Shown: positions 52,385 through 62,057, counted from the stretch's first letter. The stretch: DNA of 64,000 nt from Sporosarcina sp. FSL K6-1508 (GCF_038007465.1 NZ_JBBOXF010000001.1:2243001-2307000), one strand, 5' to 3'. The notes: generated by a model from the letters alone, not told the origin. Program-made: numbers and translations.

Positions 52385-52872
52385 CATATAGGTGGAAATA
52401 CAGAAACCCATTGAATTTGCTGGGGCTCTCAATAATGAGAGAGTTGTTATTCGGGCGTGGATTGTAGAACGCTGGCGCTTTGGGGATGCCTTTTGCCGTA
52501 AGCCTGGATTATCGCTTTGCATCCAGTCTGACGGCTTCGGCGACCCCTTTTCCGCGCCTGCGCTAGGGTGTTCATTATCGAGAGAAATGTAATTTTGAGA
52601 TGTATATGCCGATTTTATAATGTTATTACTAGTTGATACTAATTATATTCCAGAAAGACGCACTCCAGGTTGTAGATTTCATCACAGCTAATGAAATGAG
52701 CTTTTTCAACTAGATCATCCAGCGAAGGCACGACTCCGTGGTAGCCGGAGCGAAAAGAACAAGAAGGTATACAGCTCAATCCCTCCTAAGTATTAGGACT
52801 TTTTCAGTAGCCTCTCAAAAGCCCTTGTAAAGCGCATACGCCATATTCATTTGTTCAACATCTATAGCTGGT
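52385..52872. repeat. Dispersed TIR-flanked repeat, long copy 2
   Basis: Closely related to 17798-18262 in the same orientation. Right end TTTGTTCAACATCTATAG; left end degenerate (CATATAGGTGGAAATA). The central part carries an extra segment at about 52700-52785 (CCAGCGAAGGCACGACTCCG, GTGGTAGCCGGAGC) not seen in the other long copy. Open frames inside are short and lack ribosome binding sites. Confidence 0.8.
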
Positions 52873-52900
52873 TTTTTATTGTGAAAATAAATATAAACAT

Positions 52901-53665
52901 TTATATATTTGTAAAACCCAGTTGTTGTGAAATAGCTAATGAAGTTTTCTTGATTTTTGAAATAAGCTCATCGTGAACACGTTCCATAGTAATTCGATTA
53001 CTAGGACCCGAAATGCTAAAACTAGCAATTATATTTCCTTGATAATCTTTAATAGGGGCCGCAATACAACGTATACCTTCTTCATTTTCAATATTGTCTA
53101 AGGCATATCCTTGCAATGTGACCTTTTCAACTTCTTCTATTAGTGTTTCCTTTGTGATAATTGTTTTCGCGGTTTTCGCGATAAAGTCTGTATTACGTAT
53201 AACCTCATCAAATTCTTCGGATTGCAATCCTGATAGTAAGATTTTCCCTACCCCAGTACAATACATTGGAGCCCTATTACCGACACGTGAAAACATCCGG
53301 ATAGTTTGATTGCTTTCGATTTTATCGATATATAAAACCTCGCCAATATCCTCAATGCATAAATGAATTGTTTCATTTACATCGCTTGAAAGTTCTTCAA
53401 GATAGGGTTGGGCAATGCGCTTCACGCTGTCACTTTTTAAGACATTTCGGGATAAATAAACAACTTGATAACCAAGTTTATATTTATCGGTCTCAGGTAC
53501 TTTTACTACATAATTCATATTATAAAGCGTCGATAGCAGTCGATGAATCGTACTTTTTGAAAGATTGACTTGTTCTGCTAAACGAGCAATTTGAATACCA
53601 TCGGGGTACTCTGAGATGACATTTAATAAAGTTAATGCTCTTTCTACTGATTGAACATTTGACAA
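52901..53665 (-). CDS. IclR family transcriptional regulator (KdgR-like)
   Basis: 254 residues. N-terminal winged helix (VERALTLLNVISEYPDGIQI, ARLAEQVNLSKSTIHRLLST) and a C-terminal GAF-like effector domain with GVGKILLSGLQ near 140 and EEGIRCIAAPIKDYQGNIIA near 205. Divergent from kduI with a fitting operator between them, so it probably represses the uronate operon and is released by a keto-deoxy-sugar acid. GGAGTTATC precedes the ATG. Confidence 0.88.
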   Translation of the reverse strand: MSNVQSVERALTLLNVISEYPDGIQIARLAEQVNLSKSTIHRLLSTLYNMNYVVKVPETDKYKLGYQVVYLSRNVLKSDSVKRIAQPYLEELSSDVNETIHLCIEDIGEVLYIDKIESNQTIRMFSRVGNRAPMYCTGVGKILLSGLQSEEFDEVIRNTDFIAKTAKTIITKETLIEEVEKVTLQGYALDNIENEEGIRCIAAPIKDYQGNIIASFSISGPSNRITMERVHDELISKIKKTSLAISQQLGFTNI

Positions 53666-53756
53666 GATAACTCCTCCACATAAGGTTCAAGTATTTGAAT
53701 GTATAAATAATGGTATAGCACCCTAATAGATTTGTAAATAGTCTTAAAATTTACTG

Positions 53757-53816
53757 TTGTGAAAAATTTAACCTCATGTTATCATTATTATGGAACCCCG
53801 TCCCACAATGTGGAAC
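53757..53816 (+). promoter_or_regulatory. kdu operon promoter and IclR-type operator
   Basis: TTGTGA (53757-53762) and TATCAT (53780-53785) are 17 bp apart. Just downstream, TCCCACAATGTGGAA (53801-53815) is a near-perfect TTCCACA-N-TGTGGAA palindrome, and TGGAAC occurs at 53791 and 53811. A repressor bound there would block transcription start. Confidence 0.55.
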
Positions 53817-53875
53817 GGTTGATGGGGATAAAAATACTTACAGTAATAAAAATCATGAATGGAGTGTAATAAATT

Positions 53876-54706
53876 ATGAAAACATTGTATGCACATCATC
53901 CGGAGGACGTAAAAAGTTATACAACTGAGAAATTGCGCGAACAATTTTTGATGGAATCTATTTTTGTGGAAGACGAAGTTCTTCTCACTTATAGCCATGT
54001 AGATCGCATTATTTATGGGGGAGCTATGCCAAAAGATAAAGCGCTTACATTAGATGCCGGAAAAGAACTGGCAGCCTCTTATTTCCTGGAAAGAAGAGAA
54101 TTAGGAGTCATTAATATTGGTGGAAATGGATACCTCGTACTGGATGGTGAAAAGTATGAAGTAAATAACCGGGAAGGGATTTATGTAGGCAGAGGTGTAA
54201 AAGAAGTTGTTTTCCACTCAAATGATCCTGCAAAACCTGCGAAGTTTTACCTGAACTCATGCCCTGCACATAAACAGTATCCAATTGTAAAAGTAGACTT
54301 GGAAAAAGCGATTGCGAGGCCTTTAGGTGGAGAAGCATCCATGAATAAACGTACGATCCATCAATTTATCCATCCGGATGTCTTGGAAACTTGTCAGTTA
54401 AGTATGGGGATGACGATTCTTGAAGAAGGCAGTGGCTGGAACACGATGCCATGTCACACGCATGAAAGAAGAATGGAAGTTTACTTGTATTTTGATATGG
54501 AAGAAGACACAAGAGTATTTCATTTAATGGGACAACCTCATGAAACAAGACATATCGTCATGAAGAACGAGCAAGCTGTTTTATCACCAAGTTGGTCAAT
54601 CCATTCTGGTATCGGCACGAAGAACTATACATTTATTTGGGGAATGTGTGGAGAAAACATAGACTTTGATGATATGGATTTTGTTGAGATGAAGGATCTT
54701 CGTTAA
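53876..54706 (+). CDS. kduI: 5-dehydro-4-deoxy-D-glucuronate isomerase
   Basis: 276-residue double cupin that interconverts 5-keto-4-deoxyuronate and 2,5-diketo-3-deoxygluconate, entry point for unsaturated uronates from pectin or glycosaminoglycan. FLERRELGVINIGGNGYLVL near 72, NTMPCHTHERRMEVYLYFDM near 190 with the zinc ligands, and IHSGIGTKNYTFIWGMCGEN near 240 identify it. First gene of the operon. Confidence 0.94.
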   Translation: MKTLYAHHPEDVKSYTTEKLREQFLMESIFVEDEVLLTYSHVDRIIYGGAMPKDKALTLDAGKELAASYFLERRELGVINIGGNGYLVLDGEKYEVNNREGIYVGRGVKEVVFHSNDPAKPAKFYLNSCPAHKQYPIVKVDLEKAIARPLGGEASMNKRTIHQFIHPDVLETCQLSMGMTILEEGSGWNTMPCHTHERRMEVYLYFDMEEDTRVFHLMGQPHETRHIVMKNEQAVLSPSWSIHSGIGTKNYTFIWGMCGENIDFDDMDFVEMKDLR

Positions 54707-54733
54707 TCGAAAAGTAAGGTGGTGGTCAAGCGT

Positions 54734-55711
54734 ATGACTAATTTTGAAATTGTAATTACGGACTGTGATCATGAAAATATAACCATCGAAAAAGAAATAT
54801 TAGCTTTTGGAAACAAGACATTCGTCTTGAAGCAATGTAAGACAGAATCAGATTTAATTGAGGAATGCCAAGGTGCATCTGTTTGGATCAATCAGTATGC
54901 CCCAATAACAAAAAATGTAATTGAAAGCTGTCCGGATTTAAAACTTGTCGTTCGTTATGGTGTTGGGGTTAATAATGTCGATTTAGATGCAGCGACAGAG
55001 CATGGGGTTCAAGTGTGTAATATTCCCGATTATGGTACGCAAGAAGTCGCAGATCATGCGCTTGCATTGATGTTGTCTCTAACAAGAAAGATTTCCAAAA
55101 TGAATCGTTCTGTGAAGAATGGAGAATGGGATTATCAAAAAGGAATTCCGATTTATAGGCATTCTGCACAAACGATAGGCATTATCGGACTGGGTAGGAT
55201 AGGAACTGAATTTGCACGACGCGTGCTTGCACTTGGTTGTAGGGTGGTTGTTTATGATCCGAATAGAAATAAGAATAGTAGTTACGGGTTTAACAATCAA
55301 GTTGAATTTGTATCATTTGATCAATTGTTAGCGGAGTCTGATGTGATTTCTATTCATTGTCCTCTAGATTCGGCACAGAAATTAATCAGTACAGTAGAGT
55401 TACAGAAAATGAAACCGTCCTCATATTTAATCAATGTTTCAAGGGGCGGGATTATTGATGAAGAAGCTTTGAACCTTGCATTAGAAAATGGATGGATTGC
55501 TGGAGCTGCATTGGACGTTGCTGAACAAGAACCCATAGCAAAAGAGTCACCTCTATTGTTACGGGATAATTTCTTATGCACACCACATATGGCCTGGTAT
55601 TCAGAACAATCTGCAAAAGAACTGAAAAGAAAAGTGGCTGAAGAATCAGTAAGGTTTCTAGATGGTCAACTATTACATTATCCTGTAAACAAATTAAAAA
55701 ATAGGGAGTGA
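54734..55711 (+). CDS. D-isomer-specific 2-hydroxyacid dehydrogenase
   Basis: 325 residues, NAD(P)-dependent 2-hydroxyacid dehydrogenase related to phosphoglycerate dehydrogenase and C-terminal-binding proteins. Rossmann motif GIIGLGRIGTEFARR near 147 and the catalytic Arg (VSRGGIIDEEAL near 235), Glu (AEQEP near 270) and His (TPHMAWYS near 288) are present. ATG 54734 follows AAGGTGG. It is not a standard member of the Kdu pathway, so it may reduce a 2-keto acid made from an unusual substrate. Confidence 0.85.
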   Translation: MTNFEIVITDCDHENITIEKEILAFGNKTFVLKQCKTESDLIEECQGASVWINQYAPITKNVIESCPDLKLVVRYGVGVNNVDLDAATEHGVQVCNIPDYGTQEVADHALALMLSLTRKISKMNRSVKNGEWDYQKGIPIYRHSAQTIGIIGLGRIGTEFARRVLALGCRVVVYDPNRNKNSSYGFNNQVEFVSFDQLLAESDVISIHCPLDSAQKLISTVELQKMKPSSYLINVSRGGIIDEEALNLALENGWIAGAALDVAEQEPIAKESPLLLRDNFLCTPHMAWYSEQSAKELKRKVAEESVRFLDGQLLHYPVNKLKNRE

Positions 55712-55717
55712 AACTAG

Positions 55718-56752
55718 ATGAAGAAAATGAAAAGCTTAACATTATTAACAATTGTATTTATGATGCTCGCTATTCTTTCTGCTTGTGGATCTGATGCCTC
55801 TGGTGAGGAGAACGGAACAAAAAAAGATGTAAAGGTTAAGACAACGACGTTGAAAATGGCATTTAATCAACCGGAGACACATCCACAATATCAAGCGATG
55901 GAAGATTTAAGTGAAAAGTTTTATGAAGCAACTGATGGAGCTTATAAGATTGAACTTTATCCAAATGAATTACTTGGTGCTCAACGTGAAACAATTGAAT
56001 TTGTTCAAACAGGGACCATTGCAATGTCGATTGTAGTAGGTGGGTTATTAGAAAATCTTAATGAAGACTTTGTTGTATTCAATCTTCCTTACGTATTCGA
56101 TTCAACAGAGCATCAAATGTCAGTAGTTAATAATCCCGATATCATTGGAGATTTATATACATCGCTAGAAGGTGACGGTATAAATGTCTTGGGGGCTTTT
56201 CATTCAGGATCCCGGAACGTATATAACGATAAGAAGCCAATTGAAAATCCAGAAGATTTAAAAGGAATGAAGATAAGAATTATTGAAAGTGACACAAATG
56301 TTCAAATGATGAAGCTCATGGGCGGAGTTGGAACACCAATGGGTCAAGGTGAAGTTTATACGGCTATTCAATCAGGTGTTCTTGAAGGCGGGGAGAATAA
56401 CGAACTTATTTATTCAAACCTAAAACATAGTGAAATCGCACCTTACTACTCGTATACACAACATCTAATGTTTCCTGATTATCTAATAATTAATCAGGAT
56501 ATTCTATCCGATATGTCCGATGAACATAAAGAAATTCTTCAAAAAGAACTGGCAGAAGCGATTGATATGGAAGTTAAGCTGTGGGATGAAGAAGTTGCCA
56601 AAGCTATCGAAATCGCTGAACAAGGTGGAGCTAAATTTAACAGACCCGATATTAAACTATTCCAAGATGCAGTTAAACCACTAGTAGAAGAGAAATTAAC
56701 TTCTGATTCCGCAAAAGCTCTTTATGAAAAGGTTAGAGACGCAGCTAAATAA
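55718..56752 (+). CDS. dctP: TRAP transporter substrate-binding protein
   Basis: 344 residues, lipoprotein signal (LSAC, Cys near 22) and a DctP-type domain: FNQPETHPQYQAMEDLSEKF near 47, the conserved LKGMKIRIIESDTNVQMMKL near 190 including the carboxylate-binding Arg, and QSGVLEGGENNE near 225. By context it should bind a uronate or related sugar acid. Followed by the two membrane subunits. Confidence 0.92.
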   Translation: MKKMKSLTLLTIVFMMLAILSACGSDASGEENGTKKDVKVKTTTLKMAFNQPETHPQYQAMEDLSEKFYEATDGAYKIELYPNELLGAQRETIEFVQTGTIAMSIVVGGLLENLNEDFVVFNLPYVFDSTEHQMSVVNNPDIIGDLYTSLEGDGINVLGAFHSGSRNVYNDKKPIENPEDLKGMKIRIIESDTNVQMMKLMGGVGTPMGQGEVYTAIQSGVLEGGENNELIYSNLKHSEIAPYYSYTQHLMFPDYLIINQDILSDMSDEHKEILQKELAEAIDMEVKLWDEEVAKAIEIAEQGGAKFNRPDIKLFQDAVKPLVEEKLTSDSAKALYEKVRDAAK

Positions 56753-56767
56753 AAGTGGAGTGATGAT

Positions 56768-57271
56768 ATGGAAATAATAAAAAATGCATTAGATAAAATA
56801 TTAGCTACAATATGTACGATTCTATTTAGCGGAATGGTCGTTCTTGTTACATGGCAAGTAATCACCCGTTTCTTCTTTAATAATCCAAGTGCTATTTCTG
56901 AAGAGTTAGCGAAGTATGGATTTGTATGGTTGGTACTATTTGGCGCGGCGTTTGTATTTGGAGAAAACGGTCACATGGCGATTGACTTCATAAAGGACAA
57001 ATTCCCACGAACATTACAAATGATCACAGAAGTGTTTATAGAAGTTGTCATATTCGCTTTTTCCGCGCTGATTCTTGTGAAGGGCGGCTTCGCCGCCACT
57101 TCACTTGCTTGGAATCAAATGAATGCATCACTAAATTTACCGATGGGTTATTTGTATTTAGCAATCCCACTAAGTGGAATTTTCACAATGTATTACTGCG
57201 TATACAACATCTATATTATATCCAAGAAAAAGAAACCTTTAGAAGAAATTAATTTGCACGAGGGGAGTTAA
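56768..57271 (+). CDS. dctQ: TRAP transporter small membrane subunit
   Basis: 167 residues with four membrane helices. VTWQVITRFFFNNPSAISEE near 29 and KYGFVWLVLFGAAFVFGENG are the DctQ signature. Pairs with DctM and links it to the binding protein. Confidence 0.9.
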   Translation: MEIIKNALDKILATICTILFSGMVVLVTWQVITRFFFNNPSAISEELAKYGFVWLVLFGAAFVFGENGHMAIDFIKDKFPRTLQMITEVFIEVVIFAFSALILVKGGFAATSLAWNQMNASLNLPMGYLYLAIPLSGIFTMYYCVYNIYIISKKKKPLEEINLHEGS

Positions 57272-57275
57272 ACAA

Positions 57276-58583
57276 ATGGATGTTGCAGTTCAGGCAGCCT
57301 TAATACTATTTGTAGGTGTTGCATTTTTCCTCATTATTGGGACTCCCATAAGTGTGGGTATAGGTGTTTCTTCTGCGCTAGCTATGTTTTCAATTGTGAG
57401 CTTTGATAACGGTTTGTTAGCTTCAGCTCAACGAATGTTTTCGGGTATGAATTCATTTACACTTTTGGCAATTCCATTCTTTATCCTAGCAGGAGTTATC
57501 ATGAACAACGGTGGTATTGCCATTAGGCTCATTAATTGCGCGAAGGTTCTTAGTGGTAGATTGCCGGGCTCATTAGCACATACTAATATCGTTGCAAACA
57601 TGCTATTCGGTTCGATTAGCGGATCCGCGGTTGCGGCAGCCGCTGCAGTAGGTAGTACAATGTCTCCGTTACAAGAAAAAGAAGGATACGATCGGAAGTT
57701 TAGTGCCGCAGTAAATATTGCATCAGCCCCGACGGGTATGTTAATTCCACCTAGTAATACGTTGATTGTCTTCTCTTTAGTAAGTGGAGGAACTTCTATC
57801 GCTGCACTCTTTATGGCCGGATATATTCCCGGGATTATGTGGGGTCTAGCTTGTATGGTTGTCGCTTACTTTATGGCAAGAAAAAGGGGCTATAAAAGCG
57901 CAGAAAGAGTAACGTTTAAACAGGGAGTTCGTGTATTTTTAGATGCGATTCCGAGTCTTTTACTTATTGTGATTGTAATTGGTGGGATTATTAAAGGTGT
58001 ATTTACAGCCACCGAAGGATCGGCAATTGCAGTCGTTTATTCACTCTTTCTATCATTTGTATATCGAACGATTAAAGTTAAAGATTTACCTAGAATATTT
58101 TTGGAGTCTACTAGGACGACGGCCATTGTTATTTTCTTAATAGGTGTAAGTTCGATTATGTCTTGGGTTATGGCATTCACAAATATCCCAGGGATTATCG
58201 CGGATGCATTACTAGCCGCAACTGACAATCTATTAGTCATTTTACTTATCATGAACATTGTTTTATTGATTGTAGGAACGTTTATGGATCCGACGCCAGC
58301 AGTACTAATATTCACACCGATTTTTTTACCGATTGCTTTAAGCTTTGGCATGAATCCTGTGCATTTTGGAATTATGATGGTCTTTAACTTATCTATTGGA
58401 ACAATTACTCCTCCAGTAGGACCAGTTCTATTTGTTGGAGCAAGAGTTGCCAATTTGAAAATTGAAGATGTCATTAAACCTTTAATTCCATTTTTTTTAG
58501 TAACGGTATTGGTATTAATGATTGTTACATATATCCCGCAAATCTCATTGTTCATACCTGAGTTATTAGGTTTGATTAAATAA
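57276..58583 (+). CDS. dctM: TRAP transporter large membrane subunit
   Basis: 435 residues, about twelve hydrophobic helices, DctM family (GFUMARATE-type ion-coupled permease). ILAGVIMNNGGIAIRLINCA near 70, GSISGSAVAAAAAVGSTMSP near 112 and ASAPTGMLIPPSNTLIVFSL near 150 are typical. Sodium-driven uptake of a sugar acid is inferred from family and context. Confidence 0.92.
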   Translation: MDVAVQAALILFVGVAFFLIIGTPISVGIGVSSALAMFSIVSFDNGLLASAQRMFSGMNSFTLLAIPFFILAGVIMNNGGIAIRLINCAKVLSGRLPGSLAHTNIVANMLFGSISGSAVAAAAAVGSTMSPLQEKEGYDRKFSAAVNIASAPTGMLIPPSNTLIVFSLVSGGTSIAALFMAGYIPGIMWGLACMVVAYFMARKRGYKSAERVTFKQGVRVFLDAIPSLLLIVIVIGGIIKGVFTATEGSAIAVVYSLFLSFVYRTIKVKDLPRIFLESTRTTAIVIFLIGVSSIMSWVMAFTNIPGIIADALLAATDNLLVILLIMNIVLLIVGTFMDPTPAVLIFTPIFLPIALSFGMNPVHFGIMMVFNLSIGTITPPVGPVLFVGARVANLKIEDVIKPLIPFFLVTVLVLMIVTYIPQISLFIPELLGLIK

Positions 58584-58624
58584 AGAATTGGTGTTTGAAA
58601 ATACGTGATGGAAAGAGGGGTATC

Positions 58625-59632
58625 ATGAAGGCCATTGTTTATGGAGGACCGAACAAAGTGAATCTAAATACAATCACGATGCCGCAAACAATTGAAGGCT
58701 TTACGTTAATAAAAACTGCTTATGCAGGAATATGTGGAACGGATTTGAATATTTTTGTAGGTTCTCATCCTAGAGCGAAAGCACCTTTAGTACTTGGGCA
58801 CGAGTTTTCCGGGGTAGTGGAAAGTGGGCATCCCCATTTATCTAAAGGGACAAAGGTTACTGTGAATCCGTTACTAACATGCGGTGAATGTAACGCATGT
58901 CTGCAGGGGAAAAGCCATGTTTGTGAATCGCTTAAATTAGTGGGCATTGACTCCGATGGCGGAATGTCGGATTTTGTTAGTGTGCCAAGTCATTGTGTTG
59001 TTGCCTTACCCGAAAAGGTGTCTTTGAAAAAAGGTTCATTAAGTGAACCAATCGCTGTTGCGATTCATGCAATTAGACAAGGTGGATATACGCCTGGGGA
59101 TTCGGCTGTTGTTTTTGGCGCTGGCACAATTGGCCTTTGTGTTGCATTTTGTTTAAAACACTTTGGTTGTACGGATCTTACGTTGATAGAAACAAATGAA
59201 AAAAGAATTGAGAAGGCACGCGAATTTGGGTTTAATACGATTAATCCAACAATCAAAAATGTTTCTGAGGAAATAGAATCGTGGACAAAAGGCAAAGGTG
59301 CAGACATAGTATTTGATTGCGCGGGACATCCTTCAGTATTACCGTATTTGACTGATATTGTGAAAGTTAAAGGCGAAATTGTTATTGTTGCGGCCTACAA
59401 AAATCCTGCAGAAATCAATCTGTTACAAGGAATGTTCAAGGAATTATCGATACAATTTGTAAGGGTCTATACCCCTGTTGATTTTAAAATCGCATTAAAT
59501 ATATTGGAGAAAAGTGATGAAATCGATCGTGTTGTTACGCATGTCTATCAACCGGAGCAGGCGGCCCAGGGTTTTGATGATTTGATTAACCAAACTGGAG
59601 CAGTTAAAGTTCTTTTCGAATTTAATAAATAA
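58625..59632 (+). CDS. Zinc-dependent medium-chain alcohol dehydrogenase
   Basis: 335 residues. Catalytic zinc site CGTD near 37 and GHEFSG near 58; structural zinc cysteines CGECNACLQGKSHVC near 87-101; Rossmann motif VVFGAGTIG near 161. Related to sorbitol, threonine and galactitol dehydrogenases. Within this operon it may oxidise a hexonate or polyol-type intermediate. ATG 58625 follows GAGGGG. Confidence 0.87.
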   Translation: MKAIVYGGPNKVNLNTITMPQTIEGFTLIKTAYAGICGTDLNIFVGSHPRAKAPLVLGHEFSGVVESGHPHLSKGTKVTVNPLLTCGECNACLQGKSHVCESLKLVGIDSDGGMSDFVSVPSHCVVALPEKVSLKKGSLSEPIAVAIHAIRQGGYTPGDSAVVFGAGTIGLCVAFCLKHFGCTDLTLIETNEKRIEKAREFGFNTINPTIKNVSEEIESWTKGKGADIVFDCAGHPSVLPYLTDIVKVKGEIVIVAAYKNPAEINLLQGMFKELSIQFVRVYTPVDFKIALNILEKSDEIDRVVTHVYQPEQAAQGFDDLINQTGAVKVLFEFNK

Positions 59633-59663
59633 TGATTGAAAATTAGATAAGGAGATGGATGAA

Positions 59664-60428
59664 ATGTCATTCACATTAGATTTCTTTGCACTTCAAGGCA
59701 AAACGGCATTAGTAACAGGAGCGAGAACGGGAATCGGTCAAGCGATTGCGATTGGGCTGGCTTCAGCAGGTGCCCATGTATTATTGCTTGGACATCGCGA
59801 TAACCTCGGTGAAACGAAAGAACAAATTGAAACAATTAACGGTTCATGTGAAACGCTAATTGTTGATTTGAGTGAAGTCGATTCAATTAAAGAAAAACTG
59901 GCTCCCGTTCTTGAGAAGCATAAAATTGATATTTTGATAAATAACGCTGGTACCATTTATCGTGAGCCGGCAGCAGATTATGATATTAATGAGTGGAATC
60001 GTGTTATGAATGTAAATATTAACTCGGTATTTATTTTGTCACAGTTAATAGGGAAACAAATGATTGAAAATGGAGCCGGAAAAATTGTTAATATCGCTTC
60101 ACTTCTATCTTTCCAAGGTGGCCTGTTCGTGCCGGCATACACGGCTAGTAAACATGCAGTCGCTGGTTTAACGAAGTCACTAGCAAATGAATGGGCAAGT
60201 AAAGGGGTACAAGTGAACGCCATTGCACCTGGATACATCGAGACGAATAATACAGAAGCAATCCGTAAAGACGAAGCACGAAGCAAATCAATATTAGATA
60301 GAATTCCGGCAAATCGTTGGGGTGAAGCTGAAGATATGGTGGGAGCAGCTGTATTTTTAAGTTCCAAAGCTTCGGATTATGTGAATGGCCACGTCCTCGT
60401 TGTAGATGGCGGATGGATGGGTAGATAA
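59664..60428 (+). CDS. kduD: 2-dehydro-3-deoxy-D-gluconate 5-dehydrogenase
   Basis: 254-residue short-chain dehydrogenase that reduces 2,5-diketo-3-deoxygluconate to KDG. Cofactor motif TGARTGIGQ near 17, NNAGTIYREPAADYD near 91, catalytic Ser...YTASKHAVAG near 155 and the C-terminal VLVVDGGWMGR. Start ATG 59664 has AAGGAG at a 9-nt spacing; ATG 59655 abuts that site. Confidence 0.92.
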   Translation: MSFTLDFFALQGKTALVTGARTGIGQAIAIGLASAGAHVLLLGHRDNLGETKEQIETINGSCETLIVDLSEVDSIKEKLAPVLEKHKIDILINNAGTIYREPAADYDINEWNRVMNVNINSVFILSQLIGKQMIENGAGKIVNIASLLSFQGGLFVPAYTASKHAVAGLTKSLANEWASKGVQVNAIAPGYIETNNTEAIRKDEARSKSILDRIPANRWGEAEDMVGAAVFLSSKASDYVNGHVLVVDGGWMGR

Positions 60429-60451
60429 TTAAGAAGTGGGGGATGGTTGTC

Positions 60452-61399
60452 ATGGATGTTATTTCTATAGGAGATGGGATGATTACCTTTAATCCGAATA
60501 CCAAAGGTCCTCTTCGATTTGTAAATCAGTTTGAACGAAAAATAGGCGGTGCCGAGTTAAACGTATTAATCGGGTGCGCGCGTTTAGGCCTACAAGCTGG
60601 TTGGATCAGCAGACTAGGTAAAGATGAATTCGGCCGTCATATTGTAAATACTGTTCGCGGTGAAGGTATTGATATTTCAGAAGTGAAATTAGAAGAGGGT
60701 TACCCCACATCTATTAATTTTAAAGAAATACAAGAATCGGGCGATGGAAAAACATTTTACTATCGCCAAAAGTCTCCAACAGAAATGTTATTACCCAAGC
60801 AGCTTCCCGAAGAGTATATTAAAAATGCGAAAATACTACATATAACTGGCGTTTTTCCAGCTATTACGGCAAACAATCGGGCAGTAATTTTGAGAGCATT
60901 GGAAATAGCGAAAACAAATAATGTGAAAGTATCATTAGACCCAAATATTCGATTTAAATTATGGTCTGAAAAAGAAGCTAGGAGCACCTTGTTAACTTAC
61001 TTGCCGTATGTTGATTATTTATTGGCCGGCAGAGAAGAACTTGAACTTCTATTTGAAACAGCCAATCAGAATGAGCTGATTACAGCGCTAAATGAATATA
61101 ATTTTGAGCAAGTTGTAATAAAAGATGGTGAAGCTGGTTCCTATGCTTTGAAGAATAATGAGTGGATTTTTCAACAAAGTCATCCTGTAAAAAAAGTCGT
61201 CGATACGGTGGGTGCAGGCGATGGATTTGATGCTGGATTTTTATTTGGCATGTTAAATAATTGGCCAATTGAGAGGTCATTAAATTTTGCGAATGCAATC
61301 GGCGCAATGGTAGTCCAAGTAAATGGAGATAACGAAGGATTACCTTATTTTGAAGAGGTAGAAGCTTTCTTAGGATTGAAGGATGTAATCGAGCGATAG
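60452..61399 (+). CDS. kdgK: 2-keto-3-deoxygluconate kinase, PfkB family
   Basis: 315 residues. PfkB signatures GGAELNVLIGCARLG near 33 and DTVGAGDGFDAGFLFGMLNN near 250, which contains the catalytic Asp. In this operon it should phosphorylate KDG to KDPG. ATG 60452 follows GGGGGATG; upstream in-frame GTG or TTG codons are too close to that site. Confidence 0.9.
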   Translation: MDVISIGDGMITFNPNTKGPLRFVNQFERKIGGAELNVLIGCARLGLQAGWISRLGKDEFGRHIVNTVRGEGIDISEVKLEEGYPTSINFKEIQESGDGKTFYYRQKSPTEMLLPKQLPEEYIKNAKILHITGVFPAITANNRAVILRALEIAKTNNVKVSLDPNIRFKLWSEKEARSTLLTYLPYVDYLLAGREELELLFETANQNELITALNEYNFEQVVIKDGEAGSYALKNNEWIFQQSHPVKKVVDTVGAGDGFDAGFLFGMLNNWPIERSLNFANAIGAMVVQVNGDNEGLPYFEEVEAFLGLKDVIER

Positions 61400-61436
61400 A
61401 CATAATATAAGCTGTACATGAAGGGAAAAGGATTGA

Positions 61437-62057
61437 ATGAATATGGAGTTGTTTTCTAAAGTACCTATCATACCTGTGTTAAGAAAAATTCCGTACGATA
61501 AAAGTGAAGCAATTATTCAAAGCTTGATAGATGGCGGAATTAAAGTAATTGAGATTACGATGGATACGGACAAAGCTGTTGAAATGATAAGAGAAACAAA
61601 GATGAAATATGGTGCCGAGATTCTAGTGGGTGCTGGAACTGTTATGAGTCAAGTAGATTGTGATCATGCAATTGAAGCGGGTGCTGAGTTTATCGTTTCT
61701 CCGCATTTTGATGTGAATCTTACTAAATATGCTGTGTCACTTGGGCTATTAGTTATACCAGGTGTGTTTACACCAAGTGAAATGGTTCAAGCTACTCAAT
61801 ACGGAGCAGAAATGGTGAAAGTATTTCCAGCTTCGGTATTAGGACCACAGTTCATTAAAGATGTGAAAGGACCTCTTTCCAACGTATCTATTATGTGTAC
61901 AGGCGGTATTACAAAGGAAACAGCGCAAAGCTATTTGCAGGCCGGAGCAGTTGCCATCGGTGCGGGCGGTTCATTACTTAACAGTTCGTTTATTGAAAAC
62001 AACGATTGGGATGCTCTTACTGCTGAAGTTGTTGAATGGATTAATGCGGTTAAATAG
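61437..62057 (+). CDS. eda: KDPG (2-keto-3-deoxy-6-phosphogluconate) aldolase
   Basis: 206 residues. Catalytic Glu in GIKVIEITMDTD near 39 and Schiff-base lysine in GAEMVKVFPASVLGPQFIKD near 128. Cleaves KDPG to pyruvate and glyceraldehyde 3-phosphate, completing the route from kduI. Last gene of the operon; terminator at 62128. Confidence 0.93.
   Translation: MNMELFSKVPIIPVLRKIPYDKSEAIIQSLIDGGIKVIEITMDTDKAVEMIRETKMKYGAEILVGAGTVMSQVDCDHAIEAGAEFIVSPHFDVNLTKYAVSLGLLVIPGVFTPSEMVQATQYGAEMVKVFPASVLGPQFIKDVKGPLSNVSIMCTGGITKETAQSYLQAGAVAIGAGGSLLNSSFIENNDWDALTAEVVEWINAVK

Noticed and set aside
52392..52592. 66-codon open frame inside the long repeat copy 2
   Set aside because: The equivalent frame is not kept in the copy at 17.8 kb, so it is not under coding selection.
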